From Allobosea vaviloviae (GTDB lineage: Bacteria > Pseudomonadota > Alphaproteobacteria > Rhizobiales > Beijerinckiaceae), in the NCBI RefSeq assembly GCF_001298265.1, contig NZ_LGSZ01000031.1, positions 124,001 to 188,000 on the forward strand: DNA of 64,000 nucleotides, in the 5' to 3' direction. Positions within the stretch are counted from its first letter, which is position 1; every line of letters begins with the position of its first letter. Both the position numbers and the translations under genes were made by a program. The notes below the pieces were generated by a model. That model did not search any database. It was not told the DNA's origin and saw nothing but the letters and a program-made list of their open reading frames with translations. Of this stretch, positions 38,640-47,068 are shown one piece after another.

Positions 38640-39395
38640 CTATCCCGCCAGCCGCCCCAGCACCGCCCCGATCTCGGCCCGCACGACCAGATCGGCGATG
38701 GCGTCCAGTTCCGTCGGCTGGCGGTTGACGATGACGAGCACCGCGCCTCGCTTCTTGGCAATGATCGGCAGCGTCGCTGCTGGGTAGACCACCAGCGACG
38801 AGCCGACGACGAGGAAAAGCTCGGCCTCCAGAGCCAGTTGCTGCCCCCGGCTCATCTTGTCCTGCGGCATCGCCTGGCCGAAGGAAACCGTCGCCGATTT
38901 CACTGGCCCGGCGCACATCACACAGGATGGCGGCTCTCCGCTCGCCTCGAAGGCGGGGCGGATCGCCGCCAGTTCGTGCCGCCAGCCGCAGGTCAGGCAG
39001 GTCGCATAGGTGCCGTTGCCGTGGAGTTCGATCACCCGGTCGTCGGGCACGCCCGAGGCCTGGTGCAGGCCGTCGATGTTCTGGGTGATGATGGCGGGCG
39101 AGCGCCCCTCATCGACCAGCCGCGCGAGCGCCCGATGGCCGCGATTGGGGGCAGCGCCGGCATAATGGTCGTCCATCGCGAATTTGCGCCGCCAGGCTTC
39201 GATGCGCGCCTCGCGGCTCCTCACAAAGGCCTCGAACGGGATCGGCTTGTTGACCGTCCAGGGCGAGCCCGGCGTGCGGAAATCCGGCACGCCCGATTCG
39301 GTCGAGATGCCGGCCCCGGTGAAGGCGACGATCGACGCCGCACGGTCGAGCATCTCATGCAGCGCCTCGATGGCATCGTCAGTCTCGTTGTCCAT
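38640..39395 (-). CDS. cobB: NAD-dependent protein deacylase (sirtuin)
   Basis: 251 aa. GAGISTESGVPDFRTPGSPW (NAD-binding), TQNIDGLHQASG, catalytic His in ELHGNG, zinc cysteines in CLTCGW and CVMCAGP, then VVGSSLVVYPAATLP. Removes acyl groups from lysines, for example controlling acetyl-CoA synthetase. The AR-x-Y-x-x-R desuccinylase motif is not seen, favouring deacetylase activity. Confidence 0.92.
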   Translation of the reverse strand: MDNETDDAIEALHEMLDRAASIVAFTGAGISTESGVPDFRTPGSPWTVNKPIPFEAFVRSREARIEAWRRKFAMDDHYAGAAPNRGHRALARLVDEGRSPAIITQNIDGLHQASGVPDDRVIELHGNGTYATCLTCGWRHELAAIRPAFEASGEPPSCVMCAGPVKSATVSFGQAMPQDKMSRGQQLALEAELFLVVGSSLVVYPAATLPIIAKKRGAVLVIVNRQPTELDAIADLVVRAEIGAVLGRLAG

Positions 39396-39518
39396 GCGCT
39401 CTCCACTTCATCTCCCTGAGCGAGATATGGGCGGACCCGACTCAGCATCCAAGCTGATAGCCTGGCATGCGCAAGGGATGATTGACGCCAGCGTGCCGGG
39501 GTCCCAAAGCTGCCGGCC

Positions 39519-40703
39519 ATGCTCCAGCCCGCCTCCGCCGTCCTGAACCCCAACCTCATCGACACCGGCACACCGCCGATCCCGCAGGCACAGGGCTGGG
39601 CCCGCGCCTATGACGGCCGCTCCGGCCCGCTGGTCGACCTCTCCCAGGCCGTACCAGGCTCGCCGCCGCCTGCAGAATTGCTCGAACGGCTGGCGCAGGC
39701 CGCGCGCTCGCCCGACTCGACCCGCTACGGGCCGATCACCGGCGACATGCCCCTGCGCGAGGCCTACGCGGCAGACATCGCGACGATCTACGGCGCGGCC
39801 TTCAAACCGGCCGAGGTGGCGATCACCTCAGGCTGCAATCAGGCCTTCGTCATGACGATGATGGCGCTGGCCAAGGCGGGCGAGAACGTGCTGCTGCCGG
39901 TGCCGTGGTATTTCAATCACGAGATGACGCTGCGCATGCTCGGCATCGAGGCGCGGCCCCTGCCCTGCGATCCCACTGCGGGCTTCGTTCCCGATGTCGC
40001 GACCGCCGAGGCGCTGATCGATTCAGGCACGCGCGCCATCGTGCTGGTGACGCCGAATAACCCGACTGGTGCGATCTATCCGCCCGCCGCCATCGCCGCC
40101 TTCGCCGAACTCTGCGCCCGGCGCGGGCTCTGGCTGGTGCTCGACGAGACCTATCGCGATTTCCTGCCCGCCGGCGTTGCCGCGCCACATGAAGTCTTCG
40201 CCACAACGAGCTGGCAGGATTCGGTCATCGGGCTCTACAGCTTCTCGAAAGCCTATGCCGTTCCGGGCTGGCGGCTCGGCGCGATCACGGCGGGCGAGGC
40301 CGTCATGGCCGAGATCGCCAAGGTGCTCGATTGCGTCCAGATCAGCCCTGTGCGCGCCGGCCAGGCCGCCGTGACCTGGGGCATTGAGGGCATCCGCCCG
40401 TGGCGCGAAGCCAACCGCATCGAGATCAACGCCCGCGCCGCGCTCTTCCGCGAGGCGATGGCCCCGCACAACGGCTGGCGCGTGCTCGCGGCCGGCGCCT
40501 ATTTCGCCTATGTCGCGCATCCCTTCGCTGACGTGCCGGCCGCCGAGGTGGTGCGCGCATTGGTGCAGGAGCGAGGCGTGCTCGCCCTGCCCGGCCCCTA
40601 TTTCGGACCCGGGCAGGAACAGCACCTGCGCATAGCCATCGCCAACGTCGCCGCCGACAGGATCGGCGAACTCAGCGACAGGTTGCGCGGGTTTTCGGTT
40701 TGA
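39519..40703 (+). CDS. PLP-dependent aminotransferase, class I/II
   Basis: 394 aa fold-type I enzyme. YGPITGDMPLREAYA, ITSGCNQAFVMTMMALAKAGE, VTPNNPTGAIYPP, LDETYRDFL and the PLP-lysine segment YSFSKAYAVPGWRLGAI are visible. The same residues occur in AspB-type and methionine/aromatic aminotransferases; the amino donor cannot be predicted. Stands alone between a sirtuin (divergent) and a family A repeat downstream. Confidence 0.88.
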   Translation: MLQPASAVLNPNLIDTGTPPIPQAQGWARAYDGRSGPLVDLSQAVPGSPPPAELLERLAQAARSPDSTRYGPITGDMPLREAYAADIATIYGAAFKPAEVAITSGCNQAFVMTMMALAKAGENVLLPVPWYFNHEMTLRMLGIEARPLPCDPTAGFVPDVATAEALIDSGTRAIVLVTPNNPTGAIYPPAAIAAFAELCARRGLWLVLDETYRDFLPAGVAAPHEVFATTSWQDSVIGLYSFSKAYAVPGWRLGAITAGEAVMAEIAKVLDCVQISPVRAGQAAVTWGIEGIRPWREANRIEINARAALFREAMAPHNGWRVLAAGAYFAYVAHPFADVPAAEVVRALVQERGVLALPGPYFGPGQEQHLRIAIANVAADRIGELSDRLRGFSV

Positions 40704-40709
40704 GGAAAA

Positions 40710-40805
40710 GCGTCATGCTCGGGCTTGACCCGAGCATCTCGGAAACCAGTTCATTCTCGTCCGGAGATTCTCGGGTCTACGCTTCGCTGCGCCCGAGAAT
40801 GACGC
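40710..40805. repeat. intergenic palindromic repeat, family A copy 2
   Basis: Same building blocks as 14128-14229 but inverted: CGTCATGCTCGGGCTTGACCCGAGCAT...GAGATTCTCGGGTC...CCCGAGAATGACGC. Lies between the aminotransferase and the DoxX-like gene. Confidence 0.8.
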
Positions 40806-40812
40806 TTCCCCG

Positions 40813-41205
40813 CTACTTCAGCAGCGCGGCGTACCGATCCCGATAAGCCCAGACCAGCAGCGAACCGAGCACAACCAGGATCACCGCGACGGGGATACCT
40901 TGCGGATTGATCACCAGATGGAACAGCACGATCACGGCCATCACCGGCGCGATCATGGCGAGGCCCAGGGCGGGGGCGATGTTGGTCAGCAGGCTCACGC
41001 CTCCGAGCAGGTTGACCGTCTTCAACAGCGGCCAGAGGAAGCCTGAATTCTGCAGCGCGACCTCGAAGGCGACGCCGCGCTCGCTCGTCGGCGGATGGAT
41101 CAGGTGGCTTCCGGTCGCCAGCCACCAGAAGCCGTCGACGGCGGAGACGAGGAAGAGCAGCCCGAGCAGAACGCGCGGGATGGTGACGAGCAGAACGGTC
41201 TTCAT
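40813..41205 (-). CDS. DoxX-like small membrane protein
   Basis: 130 aa with four hydrophobic segments; VLLGLLFLVSAVDGFWWL at the N-terminus and LWPLLKTVNLLGGVSLL in the middle resemble the DoxX/SURF4-like family. Function unknown. ATG 41205 chosen (upstream AGGTTCCTC is weak); the extra 19 residues from an earlier in-frame start look non-native. Confidence 0.6.
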   Translation of the reverse strand: MKTVLLVTIPRVLLGLLFLVSAVDGFWWLATGSHLIHPPTSERGVAFEVALQNSGFLWPLLKTVNLLGGVSLLTNIAPALGLAMIAPVMAVIVLFHLVINPQGIPVAVILVVLGSLLVWAYRDRYAALLK

Positions 41206-41311
41206 GAGGAACCTCAGGCGAAGGAAAGGGAACGGCCGGCGCGCTGTCTCTCGGCGCGGCATCGTTACGCAGTCATTTCAGCCCGCCCCAAGGTTCACGA
41301 TCTCCCGAAAA

Positions 41312-41337
41312 AAAGAGCCGGGCGCAAGCCCGGCTTT
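41312..41337 (-). terminator. Rho-independent terminator after the R/G-rich secreted protein gene
   Basis: Minus strand AGCCGGGC-TTGC-GCCCGGCTC followed by TTTTTTT, about 20 bases after the stop at 41360. Confidence 0.85.
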
Positions 41338-41359
41338 CCCATTGGGACCATGTTTGAGA

Positions 41360-41728
41360 TCAGGGGCAGAACCAGATCGCCCCGACCGTGACACAACCGC
41401 GCGTACGCCAATTGCCCGGCCGCGCGCCGTAGCGGCGATATCCGGGAGGGGCAAAACGGAAGCGTCCGCCCGGCGCGTAACGCGGACGGGGGCCGTAGCG
41501 TCTCACGCCGGGAGCACCGCGGCGATACTGGTGGTTACCGCGAAACTGGCGGTTCCCGCGATACTGGGGCTCGTTGCCGCGGATTTGGACCGTTTCGATA
41601 TCGAATGGTCGAGCCGCGCCGAGAAGGCCTGTCGATGCGGCGGGGGCCGAAACAGGTGTCGCGACAGCAGGCCCCCCGACGAACAGGAAGGCTGCGAGAA
41701 CGGAGGTGGCGAGCACGTGACGGGTCAT
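41360..41728 (-). CDS. small secreted Arg/Gly/Tyr-rich protein
   Basis: 122 aa. Signal peptide of about 23 residues (VLATSVLAAFLFVGGPAVA). Residues 48-70 are short repeats of the form QYRGNRQFRGNHQYR, followed by a Gly/Arg/Tyr/Pro-rich stretch and a C-terminal pair of cysteines in RGCVTVGAIWFCP, likely a disulfide. Such basic low-complexity exported proteins are common in Hyphomicrobiales; function unknown. Own terminator downstream. Confidence 0.65.
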   Translation of the reverse strand: MTRHVLATSVLAAFLFVGGPAVATPVSAPAASTGLLGAARPFDIETVQIRGNEPQYRGNRQFRGNHQYRRGAPGVRRYGPRPRYAPGGRFRFAPPGYRRYGARPGNWRTRGCVTVGAIWFCP

Positions 41729-41785
41729 CGGGTCCCTTTCCCAGGCAATGGGATGGAACGCATGGACGACCGCGTCTGTTCCCCC

Positions 41786-43315
41786 TCACATCGTCGCGCC
41801 GATCTGCCAGGGCACGAACTCGGCGTCGCCATAGCCCATCTCTTCCGACTTCGAGTGCTCGCCCGAGGCGATGCGCAGCAGGTAGTCGAAGATCTCCTGG
41901 CCCTTTTCCTCCAGCGTCACGCCGTCGAGGACATCGCCGCAATTGAGGTCCATGTCGTCGGTCTGCTTGAGATACATCGGCGTGTTCGTGGCGAGCTTGA
42001 CCGAAGGCGTCGGCTTGCAGCCATAGGCCGAGCCGCGCCCGGTGGTGAAGGCGAGGATATTGGCGCCGCCGGCCACCTGCCCGGTCGCCGAGACCGGGTC
42101 GTAGCCGGGCGTGTCCATGTAGACGAACCCCTTGGACGTCACCGGCTCGGCATAGTGGTAGACTGCGGCCAGCGTCTTGGTGCCGCCCTTGGCGGCCGCA
42201 CCCAGAGACTTCTCCAGGATCGTGGTCAGCCCGCCGGCCTTGTTGCCGGGCGACGGGTTGTTGTTCATGTCCATCCGGGCGCGGGCCGTGTAGTCCTCCC
42301 ACCACTTGATGATGCCGACGAGCTTCTCGCCGACTTCGCGGGTGGCGGCGCGCCGCGTCAGGAGATGCTCGGCGCCGTAGATCTCCGGCGTCTCGGAGAG
42401 GATCGCCGTGCCGCCATGCTCGACCAGGAGGTCGACGGCCTTGCCCAGCGCCGGATTGGCGGTGATGCCGGAATAGCCGTCCGAGCCGCCGCATTGCAGC
42501 GCGAGCATCAGTTCCGACGCCGGCACTGTCTCGCGCACGGCGCGGTTGGCGATCGGCAGCATGACCTTGAGCGCGTCGATGCCGGCCGCAACCGCCTTCC
42601 TGGTGCCGCCGGTCTCCTGGATCGTCAGCGTGCGGAAGACATCGCTTTCCTCGACGCCATAGGCGTCCTTCATGCGCTTGATCTGGAAGCCCTCGCAGCC
42701 GAGCCCGACCACCAGCACGGCCGCCATGTTCGGGTTGCAGGCATAGCCCCAGGTGGTGCGCTTCAGCACCTCGAAGCTCTCGCCATTATAGTCGATGCCG
42801 CAGCCGGTGCCGTGGGTGAGCGCGATCACGCCGTCCACATTCGGATAGTCGGCGAGCAGGCCGGAGCGCTTGACCTCCTCGGCCATGAAGCGCGCCGCCG
42901 AGGCCGAGCAGTTCACCGAGGTCAGGATGCCCACATAATTGCGCGTGCCGGCTTTGCCGTTCGCCCGACGAAAGCCCTCGAAGGTCGCCTGCTGCTCGAC
43001 CGGCAGCACGAATTCCGGCTTTGCCTCGGCGCAGAAGGCATAATCGCGCTCGAAGGCGTGGAAGCCGGTATTGTGCTCATGCACCCATTCGCCGGGCGGG
43101 ATATCGACCGTGGCGAAGCCGATGATCTGGCCGAACTTGCGGATTGGCTCGCCGGTCGCGATCGCCGCCAGCGCGAGCTTGTGCCCGCGCGGAATCCGTT
43201 TCAGCGCCGTCACACCTGCCGCCGTGACGCCGACATCGACGGGATCAACGGCGACGGCGACATTGTCGGCAACGTTCAGCTTCAGGGTCCGCGGCGGAAT
43301 CGCTTTGTCGAGCAT
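41786..43315 (-). CDS. altronate dehydratase-type enzyme (UxaA/GarD family)
   Basis: 509 aa with the full two-part architecture: an N-terminal SAF-like domain (GVTALKRIPRGHKLALAAI...GEWVHEHNTGF) and a C-terminal dehydratase core (GYARANGKAGTRNY-like RANGKAGTRNYVGI, NCSASAARF, GTGCGIDYNGE, LALQCGGSDGYSGITANPALG). Cysteines in THGTGCG and LALQCGG fit metal binding. Converts altronate (or galactarate) to a 2-keto-3-deoxy acid. No uronate catabolic neighbours are present, so the physiological substrate is uncertain. Confidence 0.88.
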   Translation of the reverse strand: MLDKAIPPRTLKLNVADNVAVAVDPVDVGVTAAGVTALKRIPRGHKLALAAIATGEPIRKFGQIIGFATVDIPPGEWVHEHNTGFHAFERDYAFCAEAKPEFVLPVEQQATFEGFRRANGKAGTRNYVGILTSVNCSASAARFMAEEVKRSGLLADYPNVDGVIALTHGTGCGIDYNGESFEVLKRTTWGYACNPNMAAVLVVGLGCEGFQIKRMKDAYGVEESDVFRTLTIQETGGTRKAVAAGIDALKVMLPIANRAVRETVPASELMLALQCGGSDGYSGITANPALGKAVDLLVEHGGTAILSETPEIYGAEHLLTRRAATREVGEKLVGIIKWWEDYTARARMDMNNNPSPGNKAGGLTTILEKSLGAAAKGGTKTLAAVYHYAEPVTSKGFVYMDTPGYDPVSATGQVAGGANILAFTTGRGSAYGCKPTPSVKLATNTPMYLKQTDDMDLNCGDVLDGVTLEEKGQEIFDYLLRIASGEHSKSEEMGYGDAEFVPWQIGATM

Positions 43316-43534
43316 GGGAGGAACCACTGGCTTGCAGGCCGCGGCGCGCGCGGCGACGGGCAAGACATGCGCTTCCTCGCGACAGTTTTCAATCGGTTCA
43401 AAGAACGTGAGCCTTCGGTCGTAGCTGGGCCGCCGAGCTTCCGCGTGATGGTCAAAGAGGATGTGAAAAAATACTGGTTGTCGAAGGCGCAATATGGCAC
43501 GCATTTTATGTACGGGACGAATCGCGCCCGTCTG

Positions 43535-43563
43535 AACCCGCCGAGTTTCTCGGCGGGTTTTTT
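43535..43563 (+). terminator. plus-strand terminator with no obvious upstream gene
   Basis: AACCCGCCGAG-TTT-CTCGGCGGGTT followed by TTTTT. It reads only on the plus strand, where the region to its left (43316-43534) has no convincing CDS, so it may end a small RNA. Confidence 0.75.
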
Positions 43564-43593
43564 GTTGGCTCGAGAACGAGACCACGACCCCGC

Positions 43594-43773
43594 ATGCTTG
43601 AAATCCTGCTGGACGTGGTGGTCGCCCTCGTGATCGGCGTTGTCTCCAACCTACTCAGCCTGCCGAAGAAGTCGGATCGCGCTTCGCGTCGTACGTCGAC
43701 GAGATTCCGATCCTTCAGCGGGTGGGGTATCAGGTGGACGGCGCTCGATCACGAAGACGATCACACGTCCTAA
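43594..43773 (+). CDS. possible 59-residue membrane peptide
   Basis: ATG to TAA frame giving MLEILLDVVVALVIGVVSNLL at the N-terminus, one probable membrane helix, then a basic and finally acidic/His-rich tail (LDHEDDHTS). Only a weak GAGA lies upstream. Not recognised; could be chance. Confidence 0.3.
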   Translation: MLEILLDVVVALVIGVVSNLLSLPKKSDRASRRTSTRFRSFSGWGIRWTALDHEDDHTS

Positions 43774-43877
43774 AACTCGCTCACTCTCACGAGTGAAGGC
43801 CAGTGGAGGCCAGCGAGAGCAAAGGCGCCTGCCTTAATATAGGAATAAATACTTATTAGATTGCCCTTTGGCAAAGA

Positions 43878-43903
43878 AAAACCCGGCCTCGCGGCCGGGT
43901 TCG
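43878..43903 (-). terminator. Rho-independent terminator of the phasin gene
   Basis: Minus strand AACCCGGCC-GCGA-GGCCGGGTT followed by TTTC, about 50 bases after the phasin stop. Confidence 0.85.
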
Positions 43904-43953
43904 ATAGCGTGTCAGGGAACCGGCGCCGCCCTCGCGGGCAGCACGGCATCACA

Positions 43954-44295
43954 TCACTTGCTGGCCGGAACGGCCTTGGCGACGATGCCCTCGAACGGCT
44001 TGTAGGCGTCCTTGGCCAGCGAGGAGTAGAGCTCGCCCATCTTGGTCATCTGGGCAATCGCGCCCTCGAAGGCGGTCTTGACGTAGTCGGTCTGGATCTC
44101 GATGGCCTTCTCGAGCGTCTTGACGCCGGCCAGCTTCTCGATCGCGGCGGTGCCGGTCTCGAAGGACTTCTTGGCGTAGTCGGTTGCCTCGACGGCGATC
44201 GTCTGCACGCTCTTGGAGGTAGCGCCGAAAGCCTTCAGGGCCGCGTCGACGTTCTCTTTGGAAGCCTTCTGGATGGTCTCGAACTGCTGGATCAT
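43954..44295 (-). CDS. phasin family granule-associated protein
   Basis: 113 aa, amphipathic and mostly helical, with no cysteines. MIQQFETIQKASKENVDAALKAFGATSKSVQTIAVEATDYAKKSFE followed by an EKLAGVKTLEKAIEIQTDYVKTAFEGAIAQMTKMGELY stretch matches the Phasin_2 pattern. Coats PHA granules made by PhaC (encoded 27 kb away) and can act as a structural or stress protein. Upstream DNA holds TGC-rich motifs (see 44397-44444). Confidence 0.92.
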   Translation of the reverse strand: MIQQFETIQKASKENVDAALKAFGATSKSVQTIAVEATDYAKKSFETGTAAIEKLAGVKTLEKAIEIQTDYVKTAFEGAIAQMTKMGELYSSLAKDAYKPFEGIVAKAVPASK

Positions 44296-44602
44296 GTTTC
44301 TTCCCTCGGCACGAATGCCGCCTCTTGCTGACGAGCCCGAAGGCCCGGGTTTCTGCGCCCCTAGGTCAGATGAAAGCGTTCATCACCGGGACTGACTGCA
44401 TATTGTGCAGCGCAACATGAATGTCAAGGACATGCTGCAATGCATCAGACGCAGGCCGCCTGTCGCGCATCACGCATCGAGATCGTTAGCCTTTTAACGG
44501 CTCCGTAACCGCATCGTCCTAACCTCCTCAACTGTGTCCCTTATGCCACGTCGCAGGACGTGGCCGGGACCGGGGACGTGAGTTCTGGTTGAGGCGGGTT
44601 GC
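44296..44602. promoter_or_regulatory. divergent promoter region phasin / D,D-carboxypeptidase with TGC-rich motifs
   Basis: No gene. TGCATATTGTGCAGCGCAAC (44397-44416) and CATGCTGCAATGCA (44431-44444) sit 100-150 bases upstream of the phasin start. TGC-rich sites of this kind are described for the PHA regulator PhaR in Paracoccus. On the right, CCACGTC-GCA-GGACGTGG (about 44545-44562) forms a hairpin in the carboxypeptidase leader. Functions are inferred. Confidence 0.35.
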
Positions 44603-46291
44603 ATGGCTTTCAGTTGCGTTGGGTCCCGGCGCGTGCGCTTTCGCACGCTCGTCGGAATGATCGGTATCGTCGCGATCGCGGTGGCGACGGTGGCGTCTCC
44701 GGCCGAGGCGGCCCGCAAGAAGCGGCGCCATGTCGGCGGCGGCTATGCGCCGCCTTATGCGGCGATGGTCGTCGACGTGAAGTCCGGCCGTACCCTGCAC
44801 GCCGTCAACGAGGATGCCCCGCGCATCCCGGCCTCCATCACCAAGGTCATGACGCTCTATCTGCTGTTCGAGCAGCTCGAGCGCGGCCGCTTCAGGATGG
44901 ATTCGGAGCTGACGGTCTCCGCCAACGCCGCGCGGCAGGCGCCCTCCAAGATCGGCTTCGCGCCTGGAGAGACGATCTCCGTGCGTGATGCGATTCTGGC
45001 CCTGGTGACCAAGTCGGCCAACGACGTCGCCATGGCGGTCGCCGAGAATGTCGGCGGCTCCGAGGACGAATTCGCGCAGATGATGACGGCCCGCGCCCGC
45101 TCGATCGGCATGAGCCGCTCGGCGTTCTACAACCCGCACGGCCTGCCCCACAGCCCACCCAACATCACCACGGCGCGCGACCTCACCATCCTGGCCCGCG
45201 CCATCCAGGAGCGCTTCCCGCGCTACTATCCGATGTTCTCGACGCGCGTGTTCAACTATGCCGGCGGCGCCTATCGCAACCACAACAAGCTGCTCGGACG
45301 GGTCGAGGGCGTGGACGGCATCAAGACCGGCTACACCAATCTCTCCGGCTTCAACCTGATGACCTCGGCCAAGTCGGAAGGCCGGCACATCGTCTCCGTC
45401 GTGCTCGGCGGCCGCTCCGGCAACGCGCGCGACAAGATCATGGCCGACCTCGTGGCGCAGACCTTGCCGCGCGCCGCAACCAGCGGCCGCGCCACCGCCG
45501 TCGCCGAGGCGCCCGAGCCCGAGGAGCGGCAGCCGGAGCGTGTCCAGGAACGCGCTCCCGAGCGCCAGCGCCCCAGCGCTCCGGTCGTAACCGCCGCGGC
45601 GTCCGAGCCCGCGCCGCTGCCGGTTCCGCGTCCGCGCATCGAGACGGAAAGCCCGCTTCCCGCCGCCGCCCGCGCCTATGCGCCGGTCGCGACGACGACC
45701 CCGATCGCCCCGCCGCGCCCCGTCAACATCGGCGCCGCCCAGCAGTTGCAGATCTCCGGCATGCGCCCGGTCGCCGCGACGACGACGCCCTCGGCCATGC
45801 GCTGGTCGATCGGCGCTCCCGCCGCCGACGGCAAGGTCATGCGCCCGCCGGCGAATGTCGACGTCACCTCGTCGATCGCCAAGGTCGCCGAGCCCGAGGA
45901 GAAGCCCGCGCTCAAAGTGGCCGCCCTGGCGCCCGCCCCGACCGAGAAGAAGCATGAGGCCGGCACCACCACGGTCGCCAAGCTCGCCGAAAAGGCGCCC
46001 GAGCCGGCCAGGACAGCTGAGGTCCGCCCCGCCGTCGCGACAGCCGGCAAATGGATCATCCAGCTCGGCGCGACCGATGACGAGGCCAAGGCCAAGGACA
46101 TCCTGGCCCGCGCCCGCGCCAAGGCTTCCGGCCCGCTCGCCGATGCCACGGCCCTGACCGAGAAGGTCGAGAAGGGCGGCTCGACGCTGTTTCGCGCCCG
46201 CTTCGCCGGCTTCGACGACTCCAAGGATGCCGAGAAGGCCTGCGCCAGGCTCAAGCGCGACGGCTTCGCCTGCTTCGCCACCCGCGGTTGA
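44603..46291 (+). CDS. D-alanyl-D-alanine carboxypeptidase (S11) with C-terminal SPOR domain
   Basis: 562 aa penicillin-binding protein of the DacA class. Signal peptide to about residue 37, ending SPAEAA. Active-site triad of motifs SITK (Ser78-Lys81), SAN (138-140) and KTG (241-243). A Pro/Ala-rich linker of about 190 residues leads to a SPOR domain (from about 483: GKWIIQLGATDDEAKAKDIL...FRARFAGFDDSKDAEKACARLKRDGFACFAT). Trims peptidoglycan pentapeptides; the SPOR domain would target it to the septum. Second SPOR protein in the window. Confidence 0.94.
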   Translation: MAFSCVGSRRVRFRTLVGMIGIVAIAVATVASPAEAARKKRRHVGGGYAPPYAAMVVDVKSGRTLHAVNEDAPRIPASITKVMTLYLLFEQLERGRFRMDSELTVSANAARQAPSKIGFAPGETISVRDAILALVTKSANDVAMAVAENVGGSEDEFAQMMTARARSIGMSRSAFYNPHGLPHSPPNITTARDLTILARAIQERFPRYYPMFSTRVFNYAGGAYRNHNKLLGRVEGVDGIKTGYTNLSGFNLMTSAKSEGRHIVSVVLGGRSGNARDKIMADLVAQTLPRAATSGRATAVAEAPEPEERQPERVQERAPERQRPSAPVVTAAASEPAPLPVPRPRIETESPLPAAARAYAPVATTTPIAPPRPVNIGAAQQLQISGMRPVAATTTPSAMRWSIGAPAADGKVMRPPANVDVTSSIAKVAEPEEKPALKVAALAPAPTEKKHEAGTTTVAKLAEKAPEPARTAEVRPAVATAGKWIIQLGATDDEAKAKDILARARAKASGPLADATALTEKVEKGGSTLFRARFAGFDDSKDAEKACARLKRDGFACFATRG

Positions 46292-46354
46292 ACGGACAAG
46301 GGACAAGGAACGCTGACGATGTCGTACCAGACCTACCCTTTCCCGGCCGGCACC

Positions 46355-47068
46355 TCACTTCAGAAGGACGTCCTTGGCCTGGTTGACGCGAGCGGCAAGT
46401 CCGCTGGTGCCCCCGGCATCCGGATGGATGCGCTTCATCAGCCCGCGATGGGCCTCGCGGATCGCCTCCTCGCCCGCCCCCGGCTGAAGCCCCAGGATCT
46501 CGTAGGCCTCCTGCTGCGACATCGCGCCCGTGCCCGTCGCGCGGCCCTGCCCCGCGTCGCGGTCACGATCAGCGTCTTCACGCCAGCCGGGCGACCGGCG
46601 GTCGAGATATGCCTCTAGCAGCCGGGCTCCTTCGGGATCCCGAGCGAGGCACTCGCGCATCAGCGCGCTGATCTCGGCCAGCGACAGATCGTCGAGGCTG
46701 CGTCCGGCGAAGCTGCCGCCGCTGACCGTTCCGGTCATGCCGCCGCTGTCATGGTCGAGCTCCATCGACAGCAGCACCGAGGCGACCTTCGAGCGCGCGC
46801 CGGGCGTCTCGCTCGATCCGGTGCTCCACGGAAAGCGTATGCCGCCCGGCCCGGTCGCGCTCCAGCCGAGCAGCCAGGCGCCGATGCCGCCGACGAACAG
46901 CGCCATGTCCATCCGCCCGCGCATCATCAGGAGGCCGGCGACCCCCAGTGAAAGCACGCCGCCGCCGCTCTTCATCGCCTTGGCGAGAAGCCTCGGATTG
47001 GTGCTGGCGAAGAGCTTCGAGACCCACCAGAACAGCAGGACGGCGGCGAGGCCGTAGAGCAGCGTCAC
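46355..47068 (-). CDS. membrane protein with C-terminal J domain
   Basis: 237 aa from a GTG start overlapping the stop of the VWA gene (GTGA). N-terminal helix (residues 4-20) and two more hydrophobic stretches (38-50, 55-70), a charged middle part (LSLAEISALMRECLARDPEGARLLEAYLDRR), then a J domain from about 185 with the HPD triad at 215-217. It should recruit DnaK-type chaperones to the inner face of the membrane, in the manner of DjlA/Tim14-like proteins. Partner unknown. Confidence 0.85.
   Translation of the reverse strand: MTLLYGLAAVLLFWWVSKLFASTNPRLLAKAMKSGGGVLSLGVAGLLMMRGRMDMALFVGGIGAWLLGWSATGPGGIRFPWSTGSSETPGARSKVASVLLSMELDHDSGGMTGTVSGGSFAGRSLDDLSLAEISALMRECLARDPEGARLLEAYLDRRSPGWREDADRDRDAGQGRATGTGAMSQQEAYEILGLQPGAGEEAIREAHRGLMKRIHPDAGGTSGLAARVNQAKDVLLK

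Noticed and set aside
40907..43633. 908-codon plus-strand open frame
   Set aside because: Antisense to the DoxX-like, R/G-rich and altronate-dehydratase genes, all of which have recognisable families or features.
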